Assembly: GCA_003231795.1 (NCBI GenBank)
Contig: QIJI01000052.1
Coordinates: 1 to 14,490, forward strand
DNA length: 14,490 nt
Direction of reading: 5' to 3'
DNA from: Gammaproteobacteria bacterium
GTDB lineage: Bacteria > Pseudomonadota > Gammaproteobacteria > GCA-001735895
Position 1 is the first letter of the stretch. Each line of letters starts with the position of its first letter. This document shows positions 1-6,469 of this stretch, one piece after another. A program made the position numbers and the translations under genes. The notes beneath the pieces are model-generated. The model was not told where the DNA came from. It ran no database searches and saw only the letters and a list, made by a program, of their open reading frames with translations.

Positions 1-1257
1 GATCTACCTAACCGACGTCTTTTACTGACAACCTTGCGCCAGGAAATGGCCAAAGCCGCGCGCCATCAACGTTTTGGCGCGTTGTTTTTTATTGATCTGG
101 ATCGATTTAAATCGATTAACGACTCACTCGGCCATGCCATTGGCGATGATTTGCTAATCGAAGTCGCGCAAAAAATACGCAAACGCCTGCGCCGCGAAGA
201 TACCGCAGCCCGGCTCGGCGGTGACGAATTTGTAGTGCTGCTACCCGAAGTCGGTGACGACATGGAAACAGCCAGCGCGCACGCGTCAAGTATCGCTAAT
301 GAAATTCGCAAGTTGTTTTCCGTTCCGTTCATGATTCAGGGTCACGATATACATTTAACCATCAGCGTCGGGATTGCGTTGTTTCCGGCAGATGTCACCG
401 CGGAAGATCTGCTCAAATATGCTGACGTCGCAATGTATCAGGCCAAAAATGCCGGACGTGACGCCATACGCCTGTTTTCATCCGATATGCAGGAAGCGGT
501 TAACCAGCAGCGTGTCATTGAAAAAGGTTTACGTGCCGCGCTCGAGAACGATGAGTTTGAATTGTATTTCCAGGCGCAGTACGACGCCCGGCAACAGGTA
601 GTTGGCGCCGAGACACTGCTGCGCTGGAATCATCCCGAGAAAGGATGCGTAGCGCCGGGTATGTTTATCGATATCGCCGAGCAATCCGGAATGATAGTTC
701 CAATCGGCGACTGGGTTTTACACTCGGCCTGTACGCATCTGGTCAAAATGGAACCGGGTTTAATGCTTTCGGTTAATGTCAGTCCGCGTCAGTTCAGCGA
801 CCCCGAGTTTATCGATCGACTGAAGCAGATTTTGCTCGAAACCGGCGCCGATTCGAGAAAGCTTAAAATAGAAATAACCGAAGGTCTGGCGATGGCCAAT
901 ATCGAGCTTACCGTCGATACCATGGCCCAGCTAAAACGGCTCGGCGTGAGTTTTTCTATCGATGATTTCGGAACCGGCTACTCTTCGCTGAACTATTTAC
1001 ACCAGCTTCCGGTGGATGAGCTTAAAATCGATCAGTCTTTCGTCAGGGAGATTTCGGCCACTTCGGACCATGCGGTTATCGTCGACACGATTATCATTAT
1101 GGCGCAACAACTGAAACTCGAAATCGTCGCCGAAGGCGTCGAAACAGAAGATGAATTTCAATATCTTAAACAGCGTAAGTGTGATCGCTTTCAGGGATAT
1201 TTGTTTGCGCGGCCCGAGCCCTTCGACCGCTTTGTCGAACTAACCGGAAAGAGCTAG
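1..1257 (+). CDS. GGDEF/EAL c-di-GMP turnover protein, 5' end missing
   Basis: The reading frame is open from base 1, and the first residues (DLPNRRLLL) are the usual start of a GGDEF domain after its LTGLPNR signature, so the true start and any sensor domain lie upstream of the window. The diguanylate cyclase motif GGDEF is intact at 217-231. An inhibitory-site RxxD lies five residues before it (RRED, 190-201). A c-di-GMP phosphodiesterase (EAL) domain follows from about 535 to 1240. Its signature reads ETL rather than EAL at 610-618, but the other landmarks are present: NVSPRQF, EITE, DDFGTGYSSL, KIDQSFV, EGVE and the QGY near the end. Known of the family: these proteins make and/or degrade c-di-GMP and control motility versus biofilm. 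Both domains look catalytically competent, and which activity dominates cannot be read from sequence. The stop TAG lies 16 bases from the convergent MttB gene. Confidence 0.95.
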   Translation, partial: DLPNRRLLLTTLRQEMAKAARHQRFGALFFIDLDRFKSINDSLGHAIGDDLLIEVAQKIRKRLRREDTAARLGGDEFVVLLPEVGDDMETASAHASSIANEIRKLFSVPFMIQGHDIHLTISVGIALFPADVTAEDLLKYADVAMYQAKNAGRDAIRLFSSDMQEAVNQQRVIEKGLRAALENDEFELYFQAQYDARQQVVGAETLLRWNHPEKGCVAPGMFIDIAEQSGMIVPIGDWVLHSACTHLVKMEPGLMLSVNVSPRQFSDPEFIDRLKQILLETGADSRKLKIEITEGLAMANIELTVDTMAQLKRLGVSFSIDDFGTGYSSLNYLHQLPVDELKIDQSFVREISATSDHAVIVDTIIIMAQQLKLEIVAEGVETEDEFQYLKQRKCDRFQGYLFARPEPFDRFVELTGKS

Positions 1258-1273
1258 TGGTCGAACAACTAGT

Positions 1274-2821
1274 TCAGTACCACGCGTCAGGGATTTCAGT
1301 TTTTCTTTTTTCCACATAGGCACATAACTCTTCATCTTTAGCCACCTCCAGCGGCGGTGCCTGATACTCCTTCAGAATATGATTCCATCGCTCATAAGCG
1401 CGACGCGCCATGTCTTTACTGCCTTTCTCTTCCCACAATTCAACATTGTCACTGTCCGATAAAAGCGCATCGTAGTAGGCGGTTTCATAGTTAGCCATGG
1501 TATGCGAGCAACCGAGAAAATGACCGCCAGGCTCGACCTCGCTATAGGCATCCCGTGCCATCGCGTTGTCATCGAGTGGCAGTCCTGACAGCATCACCTG
1601 GTAAGCACCGAGCCGGTCGGCATCCATCACCAGTTTTTCGTAACCGGTGCACAATCCCCCTTCGAGCCAACCGGCCGCGTGCAGCACGAAATTAGCACCA
1701 CCGAGAACGGTCGATAACATTGAATCCGCGCTTTCATATGCGGCCTGTGCATCGGCTAGTTTGGATGCGGTCAGGGAACCGCCACAACGCAAGGGTACTC
1801 CGAGGCGACGGGCCAGTTGGCCGATAACCAGGTTGGAAATTACCGGTTCCGGCATGCCAAAGGTCGGAGCCCCGCTACGCAGGCTCATCGATGACAGAAA
1901 GTTGCCCATGACAAAGGGTGCACCCGGTCTTACCAACTGGGTAAACGCACCCACCATCATTGCCTCGGCAAAAGCCTGTGCAATTGACGCGGCCGTGGTA
2001 ACCGGTCCCATGGCGCCGCCAAGAATAAACGGAGCTACCACCAGGCCCTGATTGGCACCGCAATAAACCTGTGCTGCTTCGGTGACAACACGATCGACCA
2101 GCAAGGGTGAATTGGTATTAACGTTACCCATGATCACACAATGCTCCTGCATGAACTCGTCGCCATGTAAAATCCTCGCCAGATCTACCGAGTCCTGGGC
2201 GCGTGACTTTTCTGTAATCGCTCCCAGATGAGGCTTGTCGTTGTATTTCATGTGCGCGTACACCATGTCCAGATGACGCTTTGATACCGGCAAATCACAG
2301 GGTTCAACAATAACCAGTCCGGAATGATGCAAACTGGGTAGCTGCGACACAATTTTTACCAGATTCAGGAAGTCATCGAATGTGCCATAGCGGCGACCCT
2401 TCTCGACATCGCGCACAAACGGTGGTCCGTAAACCGGAGCAAATACCTGAGCGTCTCCGCCGATTCGTACATTCCTTTGTGGATTGCGAGCATGCTGTAT
2501 AAATTCTGTGGGAGCGGTTTGGCAAAGCTCGCGCGCCATCCCTCGATCGAGTCGAACCCGCGTACCCCTGACATCTGCACCAGCCGCCTTCCAGATCTCG
2601 AGTGCCTTTGGATCGTCGCGAAATTCGAGTCCAACCTCCTGGATGATCCAGTCGGCCTGATCCTCAAGCCGGGTCAGCCCTTCTTCACCCAGGAACTCGT
2701 AAAACGGGATTTCCCGCTTGATAAACGCGGGGGCATTCATTACCTGACGGGTACGTTGCCGCGCTTTGCGTCGACGAGCGCCTGCCCTGGGATTTTTCTT
2801 AACCCTTGTACTTTGTTTCAC
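1274..2821 (-). CDS. MttB-family (trimethylamine methyltransferase-like) protein, non-pyrrolysine
   Basis: The 515-residue product matches the MttB superfamily over its full length: a basic N-terminal tail (residues 1-30), then a TIM-barrel-type domain with the stretch GGAMGPVTTAASIAQ, a GGS-TASKLADAQAAYES segment and a C-terminal cap. The family transfers a methyl group from a quaternary or tertiary amine (trimethylamine, glycine betaine, proline betaine, carnitine) to a corrinoid protein. The archaeal trimethylamine enzymes carry pyrrolysine at an in-frame amber codon. This ORF has no internal amber, so it belongs to the non-pyrrolysine branch, whose substrate cannot be predicted here. No corrinoid protein or reactivation gene is in the window, so partners must be encoded elsewhere. 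The start is a GTG with AGGGG six bases upstream. The gene is divergent from a LysR-type regulator, its likely controller. Confidence 0.87.
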   Translation of the reverse strand: MKQSTRVKKNPRAGARRRKARQRTRQVMNAPAFIKREIPFYEFLGEEGLTRLEDQADWIIQEVGLEFRDDPKALEIWKAAGADVRGTRVRLDRGMARELCQTAPTEFIQHARNPQRNVRIGGDAQVFAPVYGPPFVRDVEKGRRYGTFDDFLNLVKIVSQLPSLHHSGLVIVEPCDLPVSKRHLDMVYAHMKYNDKPHLGAITEKSRAQDSVDLARILHGDEFMQEHCVIMGNVNTNSPLLVDRVVTEAAQVYCGANQGLVVAPFILGGAMGPVTTAASIAQAFAEAMMVGAFTQLVRPGAPFVMGNFLSSMSLRSGAPTFGMPEPVISNLVIGQLARRLGVPLRCGGSLTASKLADAQAAYESADSMLSTVLGGANFVLHAAGWLEGGLCTGYEKLVMDADRLGAYQVMLSGLPLDDNAMARDAYSEVEPGGHFLGCSHTMANYETAYYDALLSDSDNVELWEEKGSKDMARRAYERWNHILKEYQAPPLEVAKDEELCAYVEKRKTEIPDAWY

Positions 2822-2846
2822 GCGCGGCCCCTGACATTATCGCTGC

Positions 2847-2875
2847 AGTATATCAGTCGGAATTTTGCATGTGAC
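2847..2875 (-). promoter_or_regulatory. Predicted sigma70 promoter of the MttB-family gene
   Basis: On the minus strand a -35 GTCACA (2870-2875, 4/6) and a -10 TATACT (2847-2852, 5/6) are separated by 17 bases. Predicted transcription start is near 2840, leaving a leader of about 20 bases that includes the AGGGG ribosome binding site. Found by eye only. Confidence 0.45.
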
Positions 2876-2886
2876 CCTTAAAAAAA

Positions 2887-2906
2887 TTCAATTAACATAA
2901 TTTGAA
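2887..2906. promoter_or_regulatory. Candidate LysR-type operator, TTCAA-N10-TTGAA
   Basis: A 5-base inverted repeat lies in an AT-rich stretch of the divergent mttB/lysR region. Its centre is about 56 bases upstream of the predicted mttB transcription start, inside the usual zone of the primary binding site of LysR-type activators. T-N11-A pairs can be drawn inside it. The TTGAAC half also overlaps a possible -35 of the regulator (2902-2907), with CATATT at 2924-2929 as its -10, so autorepression is conceivable. Confidence 0.35.
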
Positions 2907-2973
2907 CTTATGCTATTTTCTGTCATATTGTTTCTTCCGGGCTAGTAACATTGGCTCCAGTTTATAGGAATCG

Positions 2974-3879
2974 ATGAAAGACCTGCGCCGCCTAATCCAT
3001 TCTCCGCATCATTTATTTGTATTTGAAGTCTGTGGTCGATTGCAATCTTTTACCCGCGCGGCAAATGAACTGGGTGTTTCGCAGCCGGCGGTGAGCCTGT
3101 CAATCCGGCAACTCGAACAGGCAATCGGGCAGCCTCTATTCGATCGGCAACACCGTCGTATCCGTTTTACCGAAGCCGGCGAAAAACTTTATACCGAAGT
3201 CTCGAGCGGATTCGAGCGTATCTTGCATCGTATCCAGGAGATTAATCGACAGCCTCAACCGGCGCTGGTAACACTGTCGATATCAACAGCTTTCGCAAAC
3301 TACTGGATAATGCCGAGATTGTCGGGCCTGCATCGCGCACATCCAGGCATCGATCTACGCTTACAGGTAGTCGACAAAGATCTCGACCTGGAACACGAAA
3401 ACGTGTCACTGGGCATCCGCCGCGGTCGCGGAAACTGGTCAGGTTACGAGTCACGCAGTATTGCGCATGAAGAACTACTGGCCGTGGCGAGCCCGAAATA
3501 CCTGGAAAAAAACGGCACCGCAAAGTCACCGCAACAACTATTATCCCATCAGTTTATTCACTTGGAAGAACCCTTCCGTCCGCGGCCCAAATGGATCGAT
3601 TGGTTCAACGCGATGCGGGTTGAATTTGTCGACAAAGATGAGGGTTTACGTCTCAACGCCTACGGCCTTGTTTTGCAGGCCGCTATGGCAGGTGAAGGTA
3701 TCGCGCTGGGTTGGCGACACGTAGTCGAATCGCTACTGCAATCAAAGCTGCTGGCACCAGCGGTAAAGCAAAGTTGGGTAACTGGCGAGGAATTTCATTT
3801 GATCTGGTCTGACAAGACCACTTTGTCAGCCTCTGCCCAACAGGTACGCGACTGGATTATCACCGAAGCCAAAGCTTGA
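2974..3879 (+). CDS. LysR-family transcriptional regulator, GcvA-like
   Basis: This 301-residue protein has the normal length for a LysR-type regulator. The N-terminal winged helix-turn-helix spans about residues 12-70, with the typical FTRAANELGVSQPAVS recognition segment followed by IRQLEQAIGQPLF. Residues 95-295 form the periplasmic-binding-protein-like effector domain. The sequence style (SFTRAA at the HTH, LGIRRGRGNW and a GIALGWRH segment) is closest to the GcvA-type subfamily, which includes regulators of glycine cleavage and choline or betaine use. The subfamily assignment is from memory, not from a search. The start ATG is preceded by TAGGAA at a good distance. Divergent placement next to the MttB-family gene suggests it controls that gene, perhaps in response to a methylated amine. 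This is inferred from context. Confidence 0.92.
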   Translation: MKDLRRLIHSPHHLFVFEVCGRLQSFTRAANELGVSQPAVSLSIRQLEQAIGQPLFDRQHRRIRFTEAGEKLYTEVSSGFERILHRIQEINRQPQPALVTLSISTAFANYWIMPRLSGLHRAHPGIDLRLQVVDKDLDLEHENVSLGIRRGRGNWSGYESRSIAHEELLAVASPKYLEKNGTAKSPQQLLSHQFIHLEEPFRPRPKWIDWFNAMRVEFVDKDEGLRLNAYGLVLQAAMAGEGIALGWRHVVESLLQSKLLAPAVKQSWVTGEEFHLIWSDKTTLSASAQQVRDWIITEAKA

Positions 3880-4280
3880 TCGTCTATTCAATCGCCTCTC
3901 ATCGTCTCGCCGTCATTCTCACGTAGGCCCACTACTTATCCGGGATAAATTTTGGTGGAGAGCTGAAAATATTGCAGCATCTGGTTCATACTGTTGGGCT
4001 TGACCCGAAAAATCGGACTGCGGCATCTATTTACGTAATCTGAATGATAGGGCCTGGATTGACTTTTATCGCAATTTTGCAATAGAACCCGCCCCGGATC
4101 AGGGCCGGGGGGACGGGGCGACCACTAGGTGTGATACGCGAGAGCAAGGCGACCCGAACGTACACGAAGTACGAGTGGGTCGACCGGGCTGGCGCACCAG
4201 CTCGGCGTTGACGCCGAATTCGGGGAAAAAGCGCATCTATTGGAATGCAAAAAAAGGATCGCAGCGCAGGGGTTTTATTG
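3880..4280. other. 401-base gene-free stretch between lysR and the anchored exported protein
   Basis: No credible gene was found. The first half (3880-4089) is ordinary mixed sequence without a clear terminator for the LysR gene. It contains one stop-bounded frame (3927-4052) without a start codon, not called. The second half (4090-4217) is a chain of GC-rich hairpins, listed separately. An A7 run at 4249-4255 would be a T7 run after the stop of the minus-strand gene, but no stem precedes it in the right place, so it is not called a terminator. Confidence 0.6.
4090..4217. repeat. Chain of four hairpins, candidate intergenic repeat or structured RNA
   Basis: Four inverted repeats follow each other. 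Hairpin 1: CGCCCCG (4090-4096) with CGGGGCG (4114-4120). Hairpin 2: CGACCC plus CGTAC (4150-4155, 4159-4163) with GTACG plus GGGTCG (4069 is not involved; arms at 4169-4173 and 4177-4182), with a 3x3 internal loop and a 5-base apical loop. Hairpin 3: CTGG (4189-4192) with CCAG (4197-4200). Hairpin 4: TCGGCG (4202-4207) with CGCCGA (4212-4217) over a TTGA tetraloop. Arms and positions are read directly. Whether this is a dispersed repeat of this genome, the end of a transcript or a stable RNA is not known. Confidence 0.5.
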
Positions 4281-5042
4281 TTATCTACGCTTTTTACAGG
4301 GGGATAGCGTGAGGGTACCCCTGGCTGCGATCACTACCTGGAGAATCAGGAAAAAAAGGAAAAGTGTGCCGAAATCGCCGGCGCCGATCGAAACGCTATA
4401 TTCATCGTGGGGGCTCGCGTAGGGCTCGTCCCAACTCAGGTCTTCAAGCAGGATATCGCGCCCGAGATAGTAGTAATCGAGCACCTCGCTGGTCACCATA
4501 TATGCATGATCGAGACTGTAGACTTCAATCAGTATCGAGTAGGAGCCGGGCGCATACCCTTCAAGCAACTCGGTTTCGACTTCGTAGGCATCGGCATAAT
4601 CGTCACCATAAATCACAAACAGATCAGTAGTAAAGTACTGGCTCCAGGGTTCACCTTCACGGCTGAGATATAACTTGGCGTACAGGGTTGCTGAATCAAT
4701 GCTGACATCAACATCGAAATACACGTTCAGCGCATGGTGGTAATAGTCCCCATCGAGGTCGGCAACAAGCTCGACATCGGCTTCATATATTTCAAACAGC
4801 TGGTCGTGCCGGTTGGCAATACCGGCCTGGCTTCCTGCCGCAGGCAAAGCATCATAGTTTTCAGCCGCTGTCGGTTTCGCTCTGACTACCGCCGGGAGCT
4901 GCTTCAATTCATGCGTCAGATCGATCGACGTATCCGACTTCAGTTTTCCGGCAGAACGACTGGACAGGCTCTCATCGGCAAGCGATATCTGCATGGTCAG
5001 CAGGCCGGAAAGCATAAACAACAGGCGTAAAATTTTCTTCAC
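4281..5042 (-). CDS. Exported protein with C-terminal hydrophobic anchor, choice-of-anchor H-like
   Basis: The 253-residue product starts with a signal peptide (KK, a hydrophobic core at about 4-21, S-L-A cleavage at about 22/23). A linker follows, then a conserved-looking acidic beta-rich domain at about 78-190 (motifs LFEIYEADVELVADLDGDY, LYAKLYLSREG, FTTDLFVIYGD, YEVETELLEGY). It ends in one hydrophobic segment at about 224-240 and a basic KKRR terminus. This layout matches what I recall of the choice-of-anchor H family, secreted gammaproteobacterial proteins of unknown function whose C-terminal sorting signals vary. The GAGDFG before the hydrophobic stretch is only loosely like a GlyGly-CTERM, and the 14-residue tail after it is longer than usual. 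The start is a GTG without a good ribosome binding site, six bases from the stop of the upstream gene, so translational coupling is likely. Confidence 0.7.
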   Translation of the reverse strand: MKKILRLLFMLSGLLTMQISLADESLSSRSAGKLKSDTSIDLTHELKQLPAVVRAKPTAAENYDALPAAGSQAGIANRHDQLFEIYEADVELVADLDGDYYHHALNVYFDVDVSIDSATLYAKLYLSREGEPWSQYFTTDLFVIYGDDYADAYEVETELLEGYAPGSYSILIEVYSLDHAYMVTSEVLDYYYLGRDILLEDLSWDEPYASPHDEYSVSIGAGDFGTLFLFFLILQVVIAARGTLTLSPCKKRR

Positions 5043-5048
5043 GACAGA

Positions 5049-5324
5049 TCAGTGACTGTAAGAACGACGTTTTTGGCTACTACCATAGCTGTAGCTATGT
5101 CGCCGCTTACGCTCCTGGTAATAATGTCTTTGGTTGTAGTTACGGTTATATCGATAATTATGGGGGCTGCTGCGATTGGTCAGCCAGCTAAAAGCTATAA
5201 ATGCTGCCAGCGGGGCCACGTAATCATGACTGTTGTGCGATGCACTTGCCGGGGCACTAATCAGTGTCAGCGCCAACAGGCTGGCGACGACAACAGGTCG
5301 AACTGTTTTAAAATTTTGCCTCAT
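5049..5324 (-). CDS. Small secreted Tyr/His/Arg-rich protein of unknown function
   Basis: This 91-residue protein has a clear signal peptide with an A-S-A cleavage site after residue 28. A short apolar stretch (about 35-48, VAPLAAFIAFSWL) follows, and the last 40 or so residues are low complexity, dominated by Tyr, Arg, Asn, His and Ser. I do not recognise the family. The ribosome binding site is good (GGAG seven bases before the ATG). It ends six bases before the GTG of the anchored exported protein, so the two very likely form an operon with this gene first. The mature protein would be small and strongly basic outside the cytoplasm. A surface, matrix or polymer-binding role is possible but unsupported. 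It could equally be a lineage-specific protein without a known counterpart. Confidence 0.7.
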   Translation of the reverse strand: MRQNFKTVRPVVVASLLALTLISAPASASHNSHDYVAPLAAFIAFSWLTNRSSPHNYRYNRNYNQRHYYQERKRRHSYSYGSSQKRRSYSH

Positions 5325-5388
5325 TCCCTTTCTCCAATGTTTCAGAATTATGGCGCCACTTTAGCTGCAACAGACTGAATCCAGCCTG

Positions 5389-5404
5389 AACCGAAATATC
5401 GGTT
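5389..5404. repeat. 6-base-pair inverted repeat AACCGA/TCGGTT
   Basis: AACCGA (5389-5394) and TCGGTT (5399-5404) flank a 4-base loop in the divergent region between the small secreted gene and the FAH gene. It could be a leader hairpin of the minus-strand transcript, just after the mini-ORF, or a dyad operator. The T-run after it on the plus strand is only four long, so I do not call it a terminator. Confidence 0.3.
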
Positions 5405-5407
5405 TTG

Positions 5408-5428
5408 TCAGGGCCTGTTCACACTCAT
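5408..5428 (-). CDS. Possible six-codon leader ORF (MSVNRP) with ideal Shine-Dalgarno
   Basis: On the minus strand an AAGGAGGT (5434-5441) sits about six bases before an ATG, which opens a six-codon frame ending in TGA. It lies about 84 bases ahead of the small secreted gene and is followed at once by the hairpin at 5389-5404. The layout resembles a leader peptide, but no regulatory codon run is visible and chance cannot be excluded. Confidence 0.25.
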   Translation of the reverse strand: MSVNRP

Positions 5429-5446
5429 TAATTACCTCCTTATAAT
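5418..5446 (+). promoter_or_regulatory. Near-consensus sigma70 promoter of the FAH-family gene
   Basis: A -35 TTCACA (5418-5423, 5/6) and a perfect -10 TATAAT (5441-5446) are separated by exactly 17 bases. Transcription should begin at about 5452-5454. This coincides with the ATG at 5454 and rules against the ATG at 5445, which overlaps the -10. There is no Shine-Dalgarno sequence on this strand. Confidence 0.6.
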
Positions 5447-5453
5447 GCCGCTC

Positions 5454-6068
5454 ATGAATCAATTAAAAATAGGCTCCGAAAAATTTATTCCCGGCAAGAT
5501 TGTGTGTATCGGGCGCAATTACCTCGAACATATCCAGGAACTCGGCAATGAAACACCACAACAAATGGTGATATTCAACAAACCCAATTCTTCGATATCG
5601 ACCCGGTTATTTGCGCTGCGGGACGAAGCTTTGCATTTTGAGGGTGAAATATGTCTCATGGTTCGGAGCGGGGGATTTTACGGCGTCGGCTTCGGGCTTG
5701 ATCTCACCAAACGCGAATTACAATCGTCGCTGAAAGCAAAAGGCTTGCCCTGGGAGCGCGCCAAGGCATTCGACGGTGCTGCCTGTTTCAGCGATTTTGT
5801 AACACTGGGTGATACCGAGCTTTCAAGCCTGTCACTCGAACTCGTTATTAACGGGAAGCTTCAGCAAAGCGGCGGTTGGAAATTGATGTTGCACAAACCC
5901 GATCAGATTCTCATCGGGATTCAGCAGTTCATGAGTCTGGACGATGGTGACATTATCATGACCGGGACACCCAAAGGGGTGGGTCAGGTTGTAGTAGGTG
6001 ATCGATTCGAGGGTTCGATTAAATCAGAGGAAAAGATTCTTGTCAGCCAGGACTGGCTGGCAGAATAA
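5454..6068 (+). CDS. Fumarylacetoacetate hydrolase (FAH) family protein
   Basis: The sequence matches the short single-domain FAH proteins (E. coli YcgM, mammalian FAHD1), which act on small oxo-acids as acylpyruvases, oxaloacetate decarboxylases or oxaloacetate tautomerases. With the 5454 start it has 204 residues, normal for the group. It shows the N-terminal GKIVCIGRNYLEH motif with a His-Glu pair like the FAHD1 catalytic dyad (H26, E29). The metal ligands are E63 and E65 in FEGEI and D83 in GLDL. The WERAKAFD segment and the C-terminal MTGTPKGVG loop are also present. The exact substrate cannot be decided. Two start codons are possible, 5445 and 5454. I prefer 5454 because the -10 box overlaps the earlier one. 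The gene stands alone and shares a terminator with convergent rpsT. Confidence 0.9.
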   Translation: MNQLKIGSEKFIPGKIVCIGRNYLEHIQELGNETPQQMVIFNKPNSSISTRLFALRDEALHFEGEICLMVRSGGFYGVGFGLDLTKRELQSSLKAKGLPWERAKAFDGAACFSDFVTLGDTELSSLSLELVINGKLQQSGGWKLMLHKPDQILIGIQQFMSLDDGDIIMTGTPKGVGQVVVGDRFEGSIKSEEKILVSQDWLAE

Positions 6069-6094
6069 AAAAAGGCCGCTAACAGCGGCCTTTT
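6067..6094. terminator. Bidirectional intrinsic terminator between the FAH gene and rpsT
   Basis: An 11-base perfect stem, AAAAGGCCGCT (6070-6080) with AGCGGCCTTTT (6084-6094), closes over a 3-base loop. It overlaps the end of the FAH gene. Reading minus (rpsT) it ends in a T7 run (A7 at 6067-6073). Reading plus it ends in T4, so it should be stronger for rpsT. Confidence 0.9.
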
Positions 6095-6131
6095 CAATTT
6101 TCCATTACTTCGCAGGCAATAATTTCGTTGA

Positions 6132-6392
6132 TTACAACGCTTTAATCTGGGTGTTGAAGCGGCTTTTATGCCGCGCCGCCTTGTTGTGACTGATCAAACC
6201 GTGCGTCGCAGAATTGTCAAGAATCGGAACAACTTTTTTGAACGCAGCTTCGGCCGCTGGCTTGTCGGCAGCAGCAATTGCAGCAACAGTAGCCTTGATA
6301 TGGGTACGCATCATTGAACGTCGGCTGGCGTTACGCTGACGACGGTGTTCGGCCTGAGATGCACGCTTGCGTGCGGAAGCTGAATTTGCCAA
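6132..6392 (-). CDS. rpsT: 30S ribosomal protein S20
   Basis: The 86-residue, highly basic protein is clear S20 (E. coli S20 has 87). It begins ANSASARKRASQAEHRRQ and continues with the SRRSMMRTHIKA helix and a C-terminal GLISHNKAARHKSRF. S20 binds 16S rRNA at the bottom of the small subunit and is an early assembly protein. The start codon is TTG with AGGAG six bases upstream. The E. coli rpsT gene also starts with UUG, where the poor start takes part in autogenous control, so the same may hold here. It has its own promoter (6470-6498) and a strong terminator (6067-6094), and is divergent from murJ. Confidence 0.97.
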   Translation of the reverse strand: MANSASARKRASQAEHRRQRNASRRSMMRTHIKATVAAIAAADKPAAEAAFKKVVPILDNSATHGLISHNKAARHKSRFNTQIKAL

Positions 6393-6469
6393 GGTTTGCT
6401 CCTGAATGTGGACACTGAAAACAGGCCCGAAAAATAGACCCGAAAACAGACAGTTAAAACGAGGCGCGC

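Noticed and set aside
1254..1272. An inverted repeat (CTAGTGGT with ACAACTAG) between the two convergent stop codons as a bidirectional terminator.
   Set aside because: The stem has a mismatch, is AT-rich and has no T-run on either side.
1647..2051. Long plus-strand frames opposite the MttB-family gene (this one and 2477-2881).
   Set aside because: They are antisense shadows with no ribosome binding site or recognisable domain, while the minus-strand frame matches a known family throughout.
3927..4052. A stop-bounded plus-strand frame of about 41 codons with protein-like composition (GGELKILQHLVHTVGLDPK segment).
   Set aside because: It has no start codon, no ribosome binding site and no similarity I recognise. 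A short open frame of this size is expected by chance. It could be a gene remnant, but nothing supports that.
4240..4280. A T7 run on the minus strand after the anchored protein gene, as an intrinsic terminator.
   Set aside because: No stable stem precedes the T-run, so only half of the signal is present.
4240..5378. Plus-strand frames opposite the two secreted-protein genes.
   Set aside because: The minus-strand frames have signal peptides, tight operon spacing and, for the small gene, a good ribosome binding site. The plus-strand frames have none of these.
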